From Pedobacter sp. Bi126 (GTDB taxonomy: Bacteria; Bacteroidota; Bacteroidia; Sphingobacteriales; Sphingobacteriaceae), in assembly GCF_918698245.1 (NCBI RefSeq), contig NZ_CAKKMS010000006.1:186001-250000 (forward strand): a DNA stretch of 64,000 nucleotides, written 5' to 3'. The position numbers and the translations under genes are program-made. This document shows, in pieces, positions 17,725 to 25,607 of this stretch. Below the pieces are notes generated by a model. It was not told the DNA's origin. It was given only the letters and a program-made list of their open reading frames with translations, and made no database searches. Every line of letters starts with the position of its first letter. Positions within the stretch are counted from its first letter, which is position 1.

Positions 17725-18228
17725 ATGAAAGAAACAGAGAATACATTCCTCGCCCTGATCAACCAGCACAAAGCGATTATACATAAGATTTCTAAAATGT
17801 ATATGAACGGTGCTGAAGAACAGCGCGATCTGTTTCAGGAAATCGTACTACAGCTCTGGAAAGCCTACCCAACTTTTAAGGGCAACTCCAAATTTACTAC
17901 ATGGATGTATCGTGTTTCCTTAAATACTGCGCTAATTTACTTTAAAAGGGACAATAGAAAAGTAGATAAAACACCATTGGATGAAAATATTGATGTAATA
18001 GATGTTAATGAGAATGAAGGAAAGGAAGAGAAACTGGCCTATTTGTATACCGCCGTTCAAGAATTGAATGTTATAGAAAAAGCATTGATATTTCTCTTTC
18101 TCGAAAACCAATCCCATCGCGAAATTGCCGAAAACCTGGGCATTAGCGAGGTAAATGCACGGGTTAAACTGAACAGAACCAAAGAAAAATTACAATTCAT
18201 TATAAAGAAAAACGGTTATGAATTTTGA
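17725..18228 (+). CDS. ECF-type RNA polymerase sigma factor
   Basis: A 167-residue sigma-70 family member with only regions 2 and 4. Region 2 (about 12-80) contains the core-binding RDLFQEIVLQLWKAYPTFKG and the DNA-melting TWMYRVSLNTAL. Region 4 (about 105-160) has the helix-turn-helix SHREIAENLGISEVNARVKLNRTKEKL. It directs transcription of an unknown regulon. The next gene overlaps it by 11 bp and encodes a four-helix membrane protein, the position usually held by an anti-sigma factor. A membrane-signalled envelope response is inferred. Confidence 0.92.
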   Translation: MKETENTFLALINQHKAIIHKISKMYMNGAEEQRDLFQEIVLQLWKAYPTFKGNSKFTTWMYRVSLNTALIYFKRDNRKVDKTPLDENIDVIDVNENEGKEEKLAYLYTAVQELNVIEKALIFLFLENQSHREIAENLGISEVNARVKLNRTKEKLQFIIKKNGYEF

Positions 18229-18823
18229 CGATATAAAAAATGAATGGAATGCTGAAAGTCCGGAAGGAAGCAACATTTCTACCGATATGCTTAAAATAAA
18301 ACAGGCACATACCCCAATTGATAAAATAAGGGCGAAAATGAAACACGAGTTTTTTTATCAGATCTTCTTTTTGGTACTCATGGCCTTTGTCCCTTACTTT
18401 TTTGGATTTTCATCGGCAATGAATCAGGTGTTTTTAATATTTTATGCCATCACCTGCGGATTTACCGCTTATTATTTTTTTAAGTTTTATCTGTTCTATA
18501 AAAACTCTTACGACATGAGTTTGGATACGCGCAAAAACATCCTTTGGTTTTTCTACGAAATGAAACTTAATATCGAACTATATAAAGCCCTCACCTACAT
18601 CGTTGCCTTTATCGGCGTCGCATTCATTGCAATTTATTTATTTATAGAAAAGGCTTCAATTTTCAACAAAATTTTAGCTAATCTTTCATCGGTTTATACC
18701 TTATTAAACTGTTTTATTACCATTCTGATTATAGGTGTGATTACCGAATTATGGGCTTGGTATTACTATGGCAAGTATTTAAAGCAGGTGAAAAAAGTAG
18801 TTGATGAGTTGGATTATGAATAA
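18218..18823 (+). CDS. Four-helix membrane protein, putative sigma-factor partner
   Basis: A 201-residue protein whose start overlaps the sigma gene by 11 bp, so the two are translationally coupled. The N-terminal 44 residues are cytoplasmic and charged (DDIKNEWNAESPEG, then KIRAKMKHEF). Four transmembrane helices follow at about 46-64, 68-90, 120-142 and 160-183, with a basic C-terminal tail. No zinc-finger or other known anti-sigma motif is visible. Position suggests that it holds or regulates the sigma factor through its short N-terminus; this is inference. Confidence 0.8.
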   Translation: MNFDDIKNEWNAESPEGSNISTDMLKIKQAHTPIDKIRAKMKHEFFYQIFFLVLMAFVPYFFGFSSAMNQVFLIFYAITCGFTAYYFFKFYLFYKNSYDMSLDTRKNILWFFYEMKLNIELYKALTYIVAFIGVAFIAIYLFIEKASIFNKILANLSSVYTLLNCFITILIIGVITELWAWYYYGKYLKQVKKVVDELDYE

Positions 18824-18899
18824 TGTGCAAGTCCGTAATATAAATATTAAATTGTCATCCTTAGGGTAATTTATTTTATAAAAATCAATATAAATGACA

Positions 18900-19432
18900 T
18901 TTAATTATCGGTCTTCTGCGATATGTAATTCCCCTCTCTTAGAGGGGTGTCCGCAGGAAGGGGTGTTTTATTAGTCCTGGCCGGACAGGCTTCTTTCTTT
19001 TTGGTGTCAAAAAAGAAACAAAAACACCGGCTGAAAATTTTTCTTTCGAAGCTAGTAGGTTGGCTTAGGCAGTGCAGCCCGAAAAATTTGTTAGGCCGGA
19101 TTTAAATGGAACGGGGATACTGTGCTACGGCCTAGTTAGGCGGAAATACATAACCAGCTAAACCGCTCATATTAAACAATCATAAGACACTATCAATAGT
19201 AGCCTATCGAAAGATTTACTTAAATGTCTTAAGGGCGTTTCGACAAGCTCTCCGTAGGAGTCCTTTGGACAACGTGACAAACTCAATGGGATTTTGTGTA
19301 GTCTAATGTTACCATCTGACCATTCAAATAAATTAAAGTACAAATTTATAATTGCTCCAATCCGTGTCAGATAGAAATATCTGACACCACAAGATGTGTA
19401 GTCGGATGTTACCATCTGACGCTTCGGGAGTT
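18900..19432. repeat. Non-coding gap with several repeat types
   Basis: There is no convincing gene in 18824-19433. In order it holds a CCCCTCTCTTAGAGGGG palindrome (18930-18950), a TTTTTGGTGTCAAAAAAG inverted repeat (18997-19015), a GGCGTTTCGACAAGCTCTCC...GGACTCC-type repeat (19228-19275, inverted copy at 38527-38565), and two GTAG-headed hairpins described separately. An 82-codon minus-strand frame here is made of these repeats. Confidence 0.6.
19298..19420 (+). repeat. Pair of GTAG-headed REP-like hairpins
   Basis: Two copies 100 bp apart (19298-19320 and 19398-19420) read GTAG followed by a hairpin TCnnATG-TTAC-CATCTGA. Between them is a perfect 10-bp stem GTGTCAGATA-GAAA-TATCTGACAC (19364-19387). 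A 5' GTAG plus a short imperfect palindrome is the organisation of classical REP sequences mobilised by RAYT transposases. No such transposase gene is in the window. Confidence 0.6.
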
Positions 19433-19433
19433 C

Positions 19434-20045
19434 TTACAGTATCCCTCCGGCCCTCAGCACATCCATAATTGATGGAAAAGTATTTTTAACTACTGGCGAA
19501 ATGTGGTTTTTATCCAGCCAAACCGCTTCATCAATGCCTTCTTCCTTTTGAGGTACCAATTTTGGTTCGCCTTTAACCTTCATTTTGTACCAATTGGTTT
19601 TCTTGATCACCATTTTTGTACCAATTGGATAAACGTGATAGGTTTTACAAAGTTTTTCTTCGCGTTTAAAAACCCTGATTCCGCATTCTTCTTCTACCTC
19701 ACGAACAGCAGTTTCCTTCATTTTTTCGCCTTCCTCTAACTTTCCTTTGGGCAGATCCCATTTTTTATTTCTAAAAATAAACAGAAAATTGCCATTTGCG
19801 CTCTCTACCAAACCACCAGCGGCTTTAATAATGGTGCAATCTTTCTTTAACTTTCTAAAGGTCTCCTGAGGATTTTTTGTCAAGAAAATATAGCTCTTTT
19901 TAGAACCATTTTTTAGTTTTTTGTAGAATGTTTGCAGATTAAAATCCTGAAATTCCAGTTGTTGAATTTTTTCTTTTTGCTCTGGCAAAAAATCTGAGAT
20001 ATACAAAGTGTTATCGTTGATATAAATTCTATAATTTCTTGGCAT
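19434..20045 (-). CDS. NUDIX hydrolase with N-terminal extension
   Basis: About 203 residues. The C-terminal 130 residues form a NUDIX fold with a complete NUDIX box, GKLEEGEKMKETAVREVEEECGI, in which the metal-binding REVEEE is intact. The box is preceded by the WDLPK strand typical of the MutT/Ap4A group. The N-terminal 70 residues are an extra domain without recognised homology. The enzyme should hydrolyse a nucleoside diphosphate linked to another group; the substrate is unknown. The frame opens at 20057; I prefer the ATG at 20045, which gives the compact MPRNYRIYIND start. Confidence 0.88.
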   Translation of the reverse strand: MPRNYRIYINDNTLYISDFLPEQKEKIQQLEFQDFNLQTFYKKLKNGSKKSYIFLTKNPQETFRKLKKDCTIIKAAGGLVESANGNFLFIFRNKKWDLPKGKLEEGEKMKETAVREVEEECGIRVFKREEKLCKTYHVYPIGTKMVIKKTNWYKMKVKGEPKLVPQKEEGIDEAVWLDKNHISPVVKNTFPSIMDVLRAGGIL

Positions 20046-20193
20046 ATATTTTAACACACATTAAATAGAGAATGATGCTTTTTTATAGCACCCCGCTCCT
20101 TTCCCGATTACATTTAAAGAGTTCTTTCTGCGAAACCTATATATTTTGCAATGCCCTAAAAGTAGAAAAATTGTTGAGTTATTTATAGGATAT

Positions 20194-20281
20194 AAAAAAA
20201 GGTTACAACAATTAATGTTGTAACCTTATCTAAATTAACGCTCTCAATCAAAGATTGATGCAAGGCTCTCACCCCTTGCTT
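20194..20281 (-). ncRNA. Predicted three-hairpin small RNA
   Basis: Read on the minus strand, a TATATTTG promoter box (20286-20293) precedes a segment of about 87 nt with three consecutive stems: GCAAGG/CCTTGC, TCAATC/GATTGA, and a 10-bp GGTTACAACA/TGTTGTAACC stem followed by seven T residues. Promoter, compact folding and a perfect intrinsic terminator without an ORF indicate a small RNA. An alternative is a leader/attenuator for the NUDIX gene that starts 150 bp downstream. I do not recognise a known RNA family. The remaining part of the 20058-20483 gap shows nothing else clear. Confidence 0.6.
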
Positions 20282-20285
20282 GCTA

Positions 20286-20293
20286 CAAATATA
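20286..20293 (-). promoter_or_regulatory. TATATTTG promoter of the small RNA
   Basis: A minus-strand perfect TAnnTTTG box; a T-run (TTTT) lies 20 bp upstream at the -33 position. Predicted start near 20280. Confidence 0.5.
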
Positions 20294-20483
20294 GAATAAT
20301 TTATTAAAGAGTGAAAAAAAATTAATATTTAATAAATGACGAACCTGAATAACCAAAGGCCATACACACTAGAATGTAAAAAAAATGGTTAGTTATCTGT
20401 ATTGGAGCATTCAGCTAGAAAACAATGGCGAATAATTCCTGCAACGATGAATATTTTTTATAATTTTAACCTTTTAATCTGCC

Positions 20484-21350
20484 ATGCCCATACCTTCATT
20501 ATCCGAAACAGATCTGGAAGCATACCGAAACGATCTTTCTAACCCAGAAAAATCAACAGGAGCACTCTTTATCACATTAACCGGGCTTTATCAGCGTTTT
20601 GCCGGCAATGAACAGTTATTGGCCAATTTCGAGTACGCATCTGAGCTGCAAAGTCTGGAAAATAGTTACGCTTCAAAAAAAGAGCATTACAATAAAGAAA
20701 TTGCAGAGCTTAAAAGGCAGTTTAAACAATTAGATAACCGTATTATTGCCGCAGAACAAAAGCTTCGGCATGGTATCCCCGACGATTTGATGGTAATGGA
20801 TAAAATTATAGCTGAACAAGAATCTATCGTAGAAGATCAGGAAAAGCTTAACAATGCCGAATCATACATCGTAGAGCAGGTTAGAATAATAGATATAGCG
20901 CATGGAAAAGACCTTCAGAAGCTAGAACAACAACAAAGCAATAGAAATACACCACTGAACAATAAATTTTCTGCTTTTAATGAACAGATAAAACAAGCAG
21001 AAAAAAGCATTACGCTAAAAGCAAGTGCAATCTCGGTTATTGCCATTATCGGCATTCCTTTAATAATAGATATAGGCCTGGTATCATTAGGGTTGCCCGC
21101 CTTAAGCAAAAATACCAATAACCTGATCTTTACGCATTATATCTTTTTAATCACATTGATCCTGGTTGAATTGTTCCTGGCCGAAAAGATCAGAAGCAGG
21201 ATTTCGCGGATGTTATCTATCTCTTACCTTAAAGATTTGCTAAGTACGCTCCAAAACCTGCTTTTGGATAACAAAAAACAGATTTCCAAAATAGAATCTG
21301 ATCATAACATTTCCATATCAGAATTTGTAAAGCAGAATTATACGACTTAG
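20484..21350 (+). CDS. Coiled-coil membrane protein, unknown family
   Basis: Not recognised. The 288-residue protein has a globular N-terminus (about 1-45), a long heptad-like coiled coil rich in Glu, Lys and Gln (about 50-175), two transmembrane helices (about 182-205 and 218-238), and a second short coiled coil (about 240-275). The topology suggests an inner-membrane hairpin with both ends cytoplasmic. It has its own upstream AT-rich region and no operon partner. It might act as a membrane scaffold, but no motif supports a specific function. Confidence 0.7.
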   Translation: MPIPSLSETDLEAYRNDLSNPEKSTGALFITLTGLYQRFAGNEQLLANFEYASELQSLENSYASKKEHYNKEIAELKRQFKQLDNRIIAAEQKLRHGIPDDLMVMDKIIAEQESIVEDQEKLNNAESYIVEQVRIIDIAHGKDLQKLEQQQSNRNTPLNNKFSAFNEQIKQAEKSITLKASAISVIAIIGIPLIIDIGLVSLGLPALSKNTNNLIFTHYIFLITLILVELFLAEKIRSRISRMLSISYLKDLLSTLQNLLLDNKKQISKIESDHNISISEFVKQNYTT

Positions 21351-21437
21351 GAAATTAATTTGTCTGATAAACAATGAAGGGTCTAGAAACCTTTTTCAGC
21401 CCCAAACCCCTCATTGTTAATTATCTGATATTTAGAT

Positions 21438-22481
21438 CTACAGCGTAGCCATATCAATCACAAAGCGGTAACGTACATCGCCTTTTTCCATACGTTCGTA
21501 AGCATGGTGGATATCTTTCATATCAATCATTTCGATATCCGATACGATATTGTTCTCGGCACAGAAATCTAACATTTCCTGAGTTTCGGCAATACCTCCG
21601 ATACCCGATCCGGCAAGACTTTTTCTACCACCAAGCAAACTAAAAGCAGCAATTTCTGCCGGTTTAGGTGGAACACCTACGCAAATGTGTATACCATTTG
21701 TTCTCAATAAAGAAAGATACATGTTAAAATCGTGCTCAGCAGATACTGTATCTAAAATAAAATCGAATGTACCCCTGGCAGCTTTAACCTGCGCAGGATC
21801 GGTAGTTACCACAAAGTGATGGGCACCAAGTTTTTTGGCATCTTCTTCTTTTTTAGGCGAAGTACTCAATACCGTTACTTCGGCACCAAAGGCTACACCA
21901 AATTTCACAGCCATATGGCCTAAACCACCTAAGCCAAGTACAGCCAGTTTATGGCCTTTTCCTACTTTCCAGTGTTTCAGGGGAGAATAAGTGGTAATAC
22001 CTGCACATAAAAGCGGTGCTACAGCAGCAAGATTTAATTTATCCGATACATGAAGTACAAATTCTTCTCTTACTACAATCGTATCCGAATATCCACCATA
22101 AGTTGGTGTTTTACCATCTCTTTCTAAACCATTGTATGTTTGCGTATTTCCTTCTAAACAATATTGTTCTAAATCTTGCTTACAGTTTTCACAAACCTGG
22201 CAAGAATCTACCATACAACCTGTACCGGCAAGATCACCTACCTTAAATCTCTTAACATGATCTCCAACCTTTGTTACCCTGCCCACAATTTCATGGCCGG
22301 GAACCATCGGAAATATCCCAGGAAACCAATCATTTTTTATTTGGTGCAGGTCTGAGTGGCAAACCCCACAGAAAAGTATCTCAAACTGAACATCATGAGG
22401 TCCTACTTCCCGGCGCTCAAAATTCCAGGGTGCAAGATCAGTTTCGGCATTTTGCGCCGCATATCCTTTTGTTGCTATCAT
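21438..22481 (-). CDS. Zinc-dependent NAD(P) alcohol dehydrogenase (YahK/CAD-like)
   Basis: A 347-residue medium-chain dehydrogenase of the cinnamyl alcohol dehydrogenase group, reducing aldehydes to alcohols or the reverse. Catalytic zinc ligands are visible as CGVCHSD (Cys about 38) and GHE (His about 63), and the structural zinc as four Cys in CQVCENCKQDLEQYC (about 94-108). The cofactor Rossmann motif is GLGGLGHMAVKF (about 178-189), followed by a Ser-Thr-Ser-Pro-Lys loop that usually favours NADP(H). Length is normal. It is a single gene on the minus strand, 100 bp upstream of nudK's end. Confidence 0.95.
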   Translation of the reverse strand: MIATKGYAAQNAETDLAPWNFERREVGPHDVQFEILFCGVCHSDLHQIKNDWFPGIFPMVPGHEIVGRVTKVGDHVKRFKVGDLAGTGCMVDSCQVCENCKQDLEQYCLEGNTQTYNGLERDGKTPTYGGYSDTIVVREEFVLHVSDKLNLAAVAPLLCAGITTYSPLKHWKVGKGHKLAVLGLGGLGHMAVKFGVAFGAEVTVLSTSPKKEEDAKKLGAHHFVVTTDPAQVKAARGTFDFILDTVSAEHDFNMYLSLLRTNGIHICVGVPPKPAEIAAFSLLGGRKSLAGSGIGGIAETQEMLDFCAENNIVSDIEMIDMKDIHHAYERMEKGDVRYRFVIDMATL

Positions 22482-22580
22482 AAAAATTCAAATTAATTTT
22501 ACCTTAACAAAGGTATACAGCGGTTTGCTAAGAACAATTACACAAATCAAATAAATCATTGCAAAATTCAAACAATGCTG

Positions 22581-23159
22581 TTACAACATCAGGCCATTTA
22601 GCAAGGCGTATTGAAGGAGCATGATCGTTTTCCCATCTTTTATTTCACCACTTTTTATCATCTCCAGGGCATTTTCAAACGGTAATTCTAATACCTCTAT
22701 ATATTCGTTTTCTTCTTTCAGTCCGCCTCCGTTATGCAATTTCATTTCACTTGAATATGCAGCAACGAAAAAGTATAACAGCTCGGTAACCGAACCCGGC
22801 GACATATAGGCTTCGAAAACTTTTTCTACATGATCAATCCTAAACCCGGTTTCTTCTTCGGTCTCCCTTCTGATACAATCTTCGGCATTATCTTTATCCA
22901 ATAATCCGGCACAACATTCAATCAGGTAACCCGTCTCATTTCCATTGATAAATGTCGGGATCCTGAACTGGCGTGTAAGCACAACTGTTTTATATTCTTT
23001 ATTGTACAATAAAATTGTAGCGCCATTTCCCCTGTCGTAAGCCTCTCGCTCCAAAATAGATTTAGCCCCATCCAGTCTTATCATTTCGAAACTCACTTTC
23101 TTCAAAGTGTACCAATTATCTGAAAGTATTTGCGTGTTGAGGATATTAATATTTCCCAT
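22581..23159 (-). CDS. nudK: GDP-mannose pyrophosphatase NudK-type NUDIX hydrolase
   Basis: A 192-residue NUDIX enzyme of the NudK/ADP-ribose pyrophosphatase group, releasing mannose 1-phosphate and GMP from GDP-mannose in E. coli. The NUDIX box is GLLDKDNAEDCIRRETEEETGF with REtEEEtGF metal ligands intact (about 86-107). Other NudK features are VVLTRQFRIP, YLIECCAG and YMSPGSVTE, and the C-terminal KDGKTIMLLQY. Length fits the family. It is transcribed away from the DeoR-type regulator, with a 55-bp shared intergenic region containing a direct repeat. Confidence 0.9.
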   Translation of the reverse strand: MGNINILNTQILSDNWYTLKKVSFEMIRLDGAKSILEREAYDRGNGATILLYNKEYKTVVLTRQFRIPTFINGNETGYLIECCAGLLDKDNAEDCIRRETEEETGFRIDHVEKVFEAYMSPGSVTELLYFFVAAYSSEMKLHNGGGLKEENEYIEVLELPFENALEMIKSGEIKDGKTIMLLQYALLNGLML

Positions 23160-23166
23160 AAATGAC

Positions 23167-23194
23167 TATTTTTGATTGATTATGATTATTTTTG
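23167..23194. promoter_or_regulatory. Direct repeat between nudK and the DeoR gene
   Basis: TATTTTTGAT occurs twice, 20 bp apart (23167-23176 and 23187-23196). The second fits a TAnnTTTG -7 box for the DeoR-family gene (ATG 23215). Two turns of helix between copies would also fit a repressor operator. Confidence 0.35.
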
Positions 23195-23214
23195 ATCGAA
23201 TTAACTGATTATAT

Positions 23215-23967
23215 ATGACATTTCAAAAAAGAGCACATAAAATCTTGGAACTTCTAGAGGAGCTTGGCGAAGTTGATATTCGGCAGTTGGCACTGGAAAT
23301 AGGCGTTTCTGAAGTTACTGTAAGAAGAGACCTTGCAAATATGGCAACTAACGGACTGCTTTATCGGACGCATGGAGGGGCCATGAAAGTCAGTCAATTG
23401 ATAAAGCCGGTATCATTTGCAAATAAAGCTGCTGTTAATTTTAAAGCAAAAGATGCAATCTGTAAAAGAGCTGCAGAAGATATTAATGATGGCGATATCA
23501 TATTCATTGATTGTGGAAGTACGGCCTTTAGGTTATGCCAGTTCATTAAAAACAAAAAAATAAAGGTAATTACAAACTCCCTGCCTGTAGTTAATGAGTT
23601 ACAGAATAGTGCCGTAACCATTAACATGATTGGTGGTGAAGTTGATCCGATCAGGCAGGCTATTCATGGAACAATTGCTACTGAACACATTGCCCGATAC
23701 CACGCCTCGAAAGCCTTTCTAGGTACAGACGGGATTACCTGCGATGGATTATATGCTGGTAGTGAACATGAAGCTTCAAATACTTTAGCTATGGCATCGC
23801 AAAGTGATCAGACTTACCTACTTTGCGACGTTAGCAAAATAGGAAAAACATCGTATTTAAAGTTTGATGATTTATCGATCGTGGATATTTTGGTTACAGA
23901 CTATAATGGACCCGAAATAATAGAATTCCAGTCAAAAGAGATCTTAGTATATTCAGTAACGCATTAA
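23215..23967 (+). CDS. DeoR/GlpR family transcriptional regulator
   Basis: A 250-residue regulator. The N-terminal winged helix-turn-helix (about 5-58) carries the DeoR signature VDIRQLALEIGVSEVTVRRDL, followed by LYRTHGGA. The C-terminal DeoRC effector domain (about 75-235) has the phosphosugar-binding features IFIDCGSTAFRL, KVITNSLPVVNEL and FLGTDGI. Such proteins repress carbohydrate genes until a phosphorylated sugar binds. The only adjacent metabolic gene is the divergent nudK, which suggests control of GDP-mannose or a related sugar; this is inferred. Confidence 0.93.
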   Translation: MTFQKRAHKILELLEELGEVDIRQLALEIGVSEVTVRRDLANMATNGLLYRTHGGAMKVSQLIKPVSFANKAAVNFKAKDAICKRAAEDINDGDIIFIDCGSTAFRLCQFIKNKKIKVITNSLPVVNELQNSAVTINMIGGEVDPIRQAIHGTIATEHIARYHASKAFLGTDGITCDGLYAGSEHEASNTLAMASQSDQTYLLCDVSKIGKTSYLKFDDLSIVDILVTDYNGPEIIEFQSKEILVYSVTH

Positions 23968-23988
23968 TATTACAGAGGTTCTCAATTA

Positions 23989-24165
23989 TCAGGAGAACAA
24001 TCCATGTGTGATTTCTACAACGGCATCATCAGCGTAAAAAAAGATGGTAAACATTCCAGGTGCCTGGCTGATAACTAAAATATCTTCTCGTTTGATGTGG
24101 TTCTCGTTGATAAAACGGGTAAGGCGCTCGTGCGAACTAAAATAATCGGATTTTAAAATAATCAT
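23989..24165 (-). CDS. Small hypothetical protein (58 aa)
   Basis: A 58-codon ATG frame that I found by reading the minus strand of the 23968-24340 gap. The product begins MIILKSDYFSSHERLTRFIN and has a clear soluble pattern: a short strand, an amphipathic helix, then strand segments DILVISQAPGMFTIFFYAD. It includes no repeat DNA. Its composition looks like real protein, and the stop is 22 bp from the convergent regulator's stop. Function unknown; conservation in other Sphingobacteriaceae would settle whether it is real. Confidence 0.6.
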   Translation of the reverse strand: MIILKSDYFSSHERLTRFINENHIKREDILVISQAPGMFTIFFYADDAVVEITHGLFS

Positions 24166-24221
24166 AAACTAGGAATATTAATTGAGACAGCCAATTTTAT
24201 CGATTGTTACAAAATACATAG

Positions 24222-24325
24222 CGGGAAAGATCCTGAAACAAGTTCAGGATGACGAATGGAGAGGAATAAACGCTGAGTATCGTCATCTCGGCTGTGGCGC
24301 AGCCCCGCTCGAAATGACGATTCTT
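24222..24325. repeat. Inverted repeats of the ATCCTGAA and CGTCATCTCG types
   Basis: GATCCTGAAACAAGTTCAGGATGACG (ATCCTGAA/TTCAGGAT, 8-bp stem) is followed by CGTCATCTCGG...CGAAATGACG (24283-24320) with GGCTGTGGCGCAGCCCC inside. Both are short intergenic repeat types without a gene. Confidence 0.6.
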
Positions 24326-24340
24326 TGCATTATTTGTAGC

Positions 24341-24721
24341 CTAAGCGATCAGATCTCCTTCCGCCCCAAAAGCATGGTCGATAACAATTTTCCAGGTGCC
24401 ATCTTCGCTTTGCTTCATTAGCTCGATGCCTTTTGCGCTAACCTTCACTTCTCCGCCATCGGTGATATTCCATTCCGACCTTCCTATAGCGAGATTTCCC
24501 GTTTGCATGCAGTACACCGTTTTAATTTCCATAGTACCCTTAATGGCAAGAATGGCTTTAATAGCTTCTTCAAATTGTGCTTTGCCCGATACAGGTTTCC
24601 CAGGTTCGGGAACAATAATGCCAGATGAATCGTACATATTAAGTATGGTTGCTATGTCTCCTGTGTTAAATGCGGCAGCTAGTGCTGAATGAGCATCTTC
24701 TGCTCTTTTTGGTAAATCCAT
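24341..24721 (-). CDS. SnoaL/NTF2-like (DUF4440) protein
   Basis: A 126-residue single-domain protein with the NTF2-like cone fold. It starts with a helix (EDAHSALAAAFNTGDIATILNMYDSSGI), as in DUF4440/YybH proteins, and has strands such as GTMEIKTVYCMQTGNLAIGRSEW. Members bind small hydrophobic molecules or act as isomerases; no catalytic residues can be assigned here. It lies 29 bp downstream of the PEP-mutase-like gene and may be co-transcribed with it. Confidence 0.85.
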   Translation of the reverse strand: MDLPKRAEDAHSALAAAFNTGDIATILNMYDSSGIIVPEPGKPVSGKAQFEEAIKAILAIKGTMEIKTVYCMQTGNLAIGRSEWNITDGGEVKVSAKGIELMKQSEDGTWKIVIDHAFGAEGDLIA

Positions 24722-24750
24722 GTCTTTAATTTTAAATGTTTAACTATGTT

Positions 24751-25521
24751 CTAATAAAAAATGGCCGAAAATTCTTGTTCAGCCAATATTTTTCTGGCGA
24801 GCTGACCTGCATGATCATATATTTTATTAAAGAAAAAACCGCCCATACTAATACGCTTAACCCCAAGCGATTCCAATGCTTTAAATCCTGGAAGATCGGG
24901 CATGCACATTACATTGATGGGAAGTGCAGTAGATTGAACTACAGCAGCAATATCACTACTATCGGTAATGCAAGGCACAAAAATCCCATCTGCTCCAGCT
25001 TCCTGATAAAATTTAATGCGTTTTTTGGTTTCCGCTAAAGCGTTTGGCAATCCCAGGAGAAAAGCATCCGTTCTGATATTCAGAAAGATATTCAGTTTCT
25101 TTCTCTTGATATACCCTGCCACTGCAGCGACTGTTTCAGCAAACGAAGCTGCTGGCACCAAACTTCTCTTTTCGCCCGGTAAAGTATCTTCGAGGTTAAT
25201 CCCCACGGCGCCACAATCGTGTAGTTTCTCTACATTTTCTAAAATGCCTTGTAGGTCGCGGCTATACCCAGCCTCCATATCAACGGTAAGTGGAATATCT
25301 ACCACATCAGTAATGCGCTTTGTTATACGCAGCAACTCATCAAAGGGCAGGTTTTCTCCATCTGGGTAACCCAAAGCATTCGAAATGGCCTGACTGGAAA
25401 TGCCGATGGCCTTAAAACCATTGGTTTGAAAGATTTCTGCACTTTTCACATCCCATACATTTCCAATCAAAAGCGGAGTGGTATTTTTGTGCAGCTGTTT
25501 AAATGTTTCAAAAGAATTCAT
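24751..25521 (-). CDS. Isocitrate lyase/PEP mutase family protein
   Basis: A 256-residue TIM-barrel protein of the PEP mutase/isocitrate lyase superfamily. Characteristic elements are the N-terminal LLIGNVWDVKSAEIFQTNGFKAI, the substrate loop ALGYPDGENLPFDELL, the Mg-binding VDMEAGYSRD (Asp and Glu), a second acidic site INLEDT, and the IRTDAFL strand. It lacks the KKCGH motif of isocitrate lyase, so carbon-carbon or phosphorus-carbon bond cleavage of a small 2-oxo acid or oxaloacetate-like substrate is more likely. It sits between an AraC regulator upstream and a SnoaL-like gene downstream, all on the minus strand. Confidence 0.88.
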   Translation of the reverse strand: MNSFETFKQLHKNTTPLLIGNVWDVKSAEIFQTNGFKAIGISSQAISNALGYPDGENLPFDELLRITKRITDVVDIPLTVDMEAGYSRDLQGILENVEKLHDCGAVGINLEDTLPGEKRSLVPAASFAETVAAVAGYIKRKKLNIFLNIRTDAFLLGLPNALAETKKRIKFYQEAGADGIFVPCITDSSDIAAVVQSTALPINVMCMPDLPGFKALESLGVKRISMGGFFFNKIYDHAGQLARKILAEQEFSAIFY

Positions 25522-25607
25522 AAGCTATATCTTGTTTTAATTGACTATACATCAAAGATATAGCCCTTAAAAACCAACGGATTGTACAAATCCGAACAAA
25601 ATAAAAT

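Noticed and set aside
19167..19415. 82-codon minus-strand frame
   Set aside because: It is made of the GTAG hairpins and other repeats; translation has no protein-like pattern.
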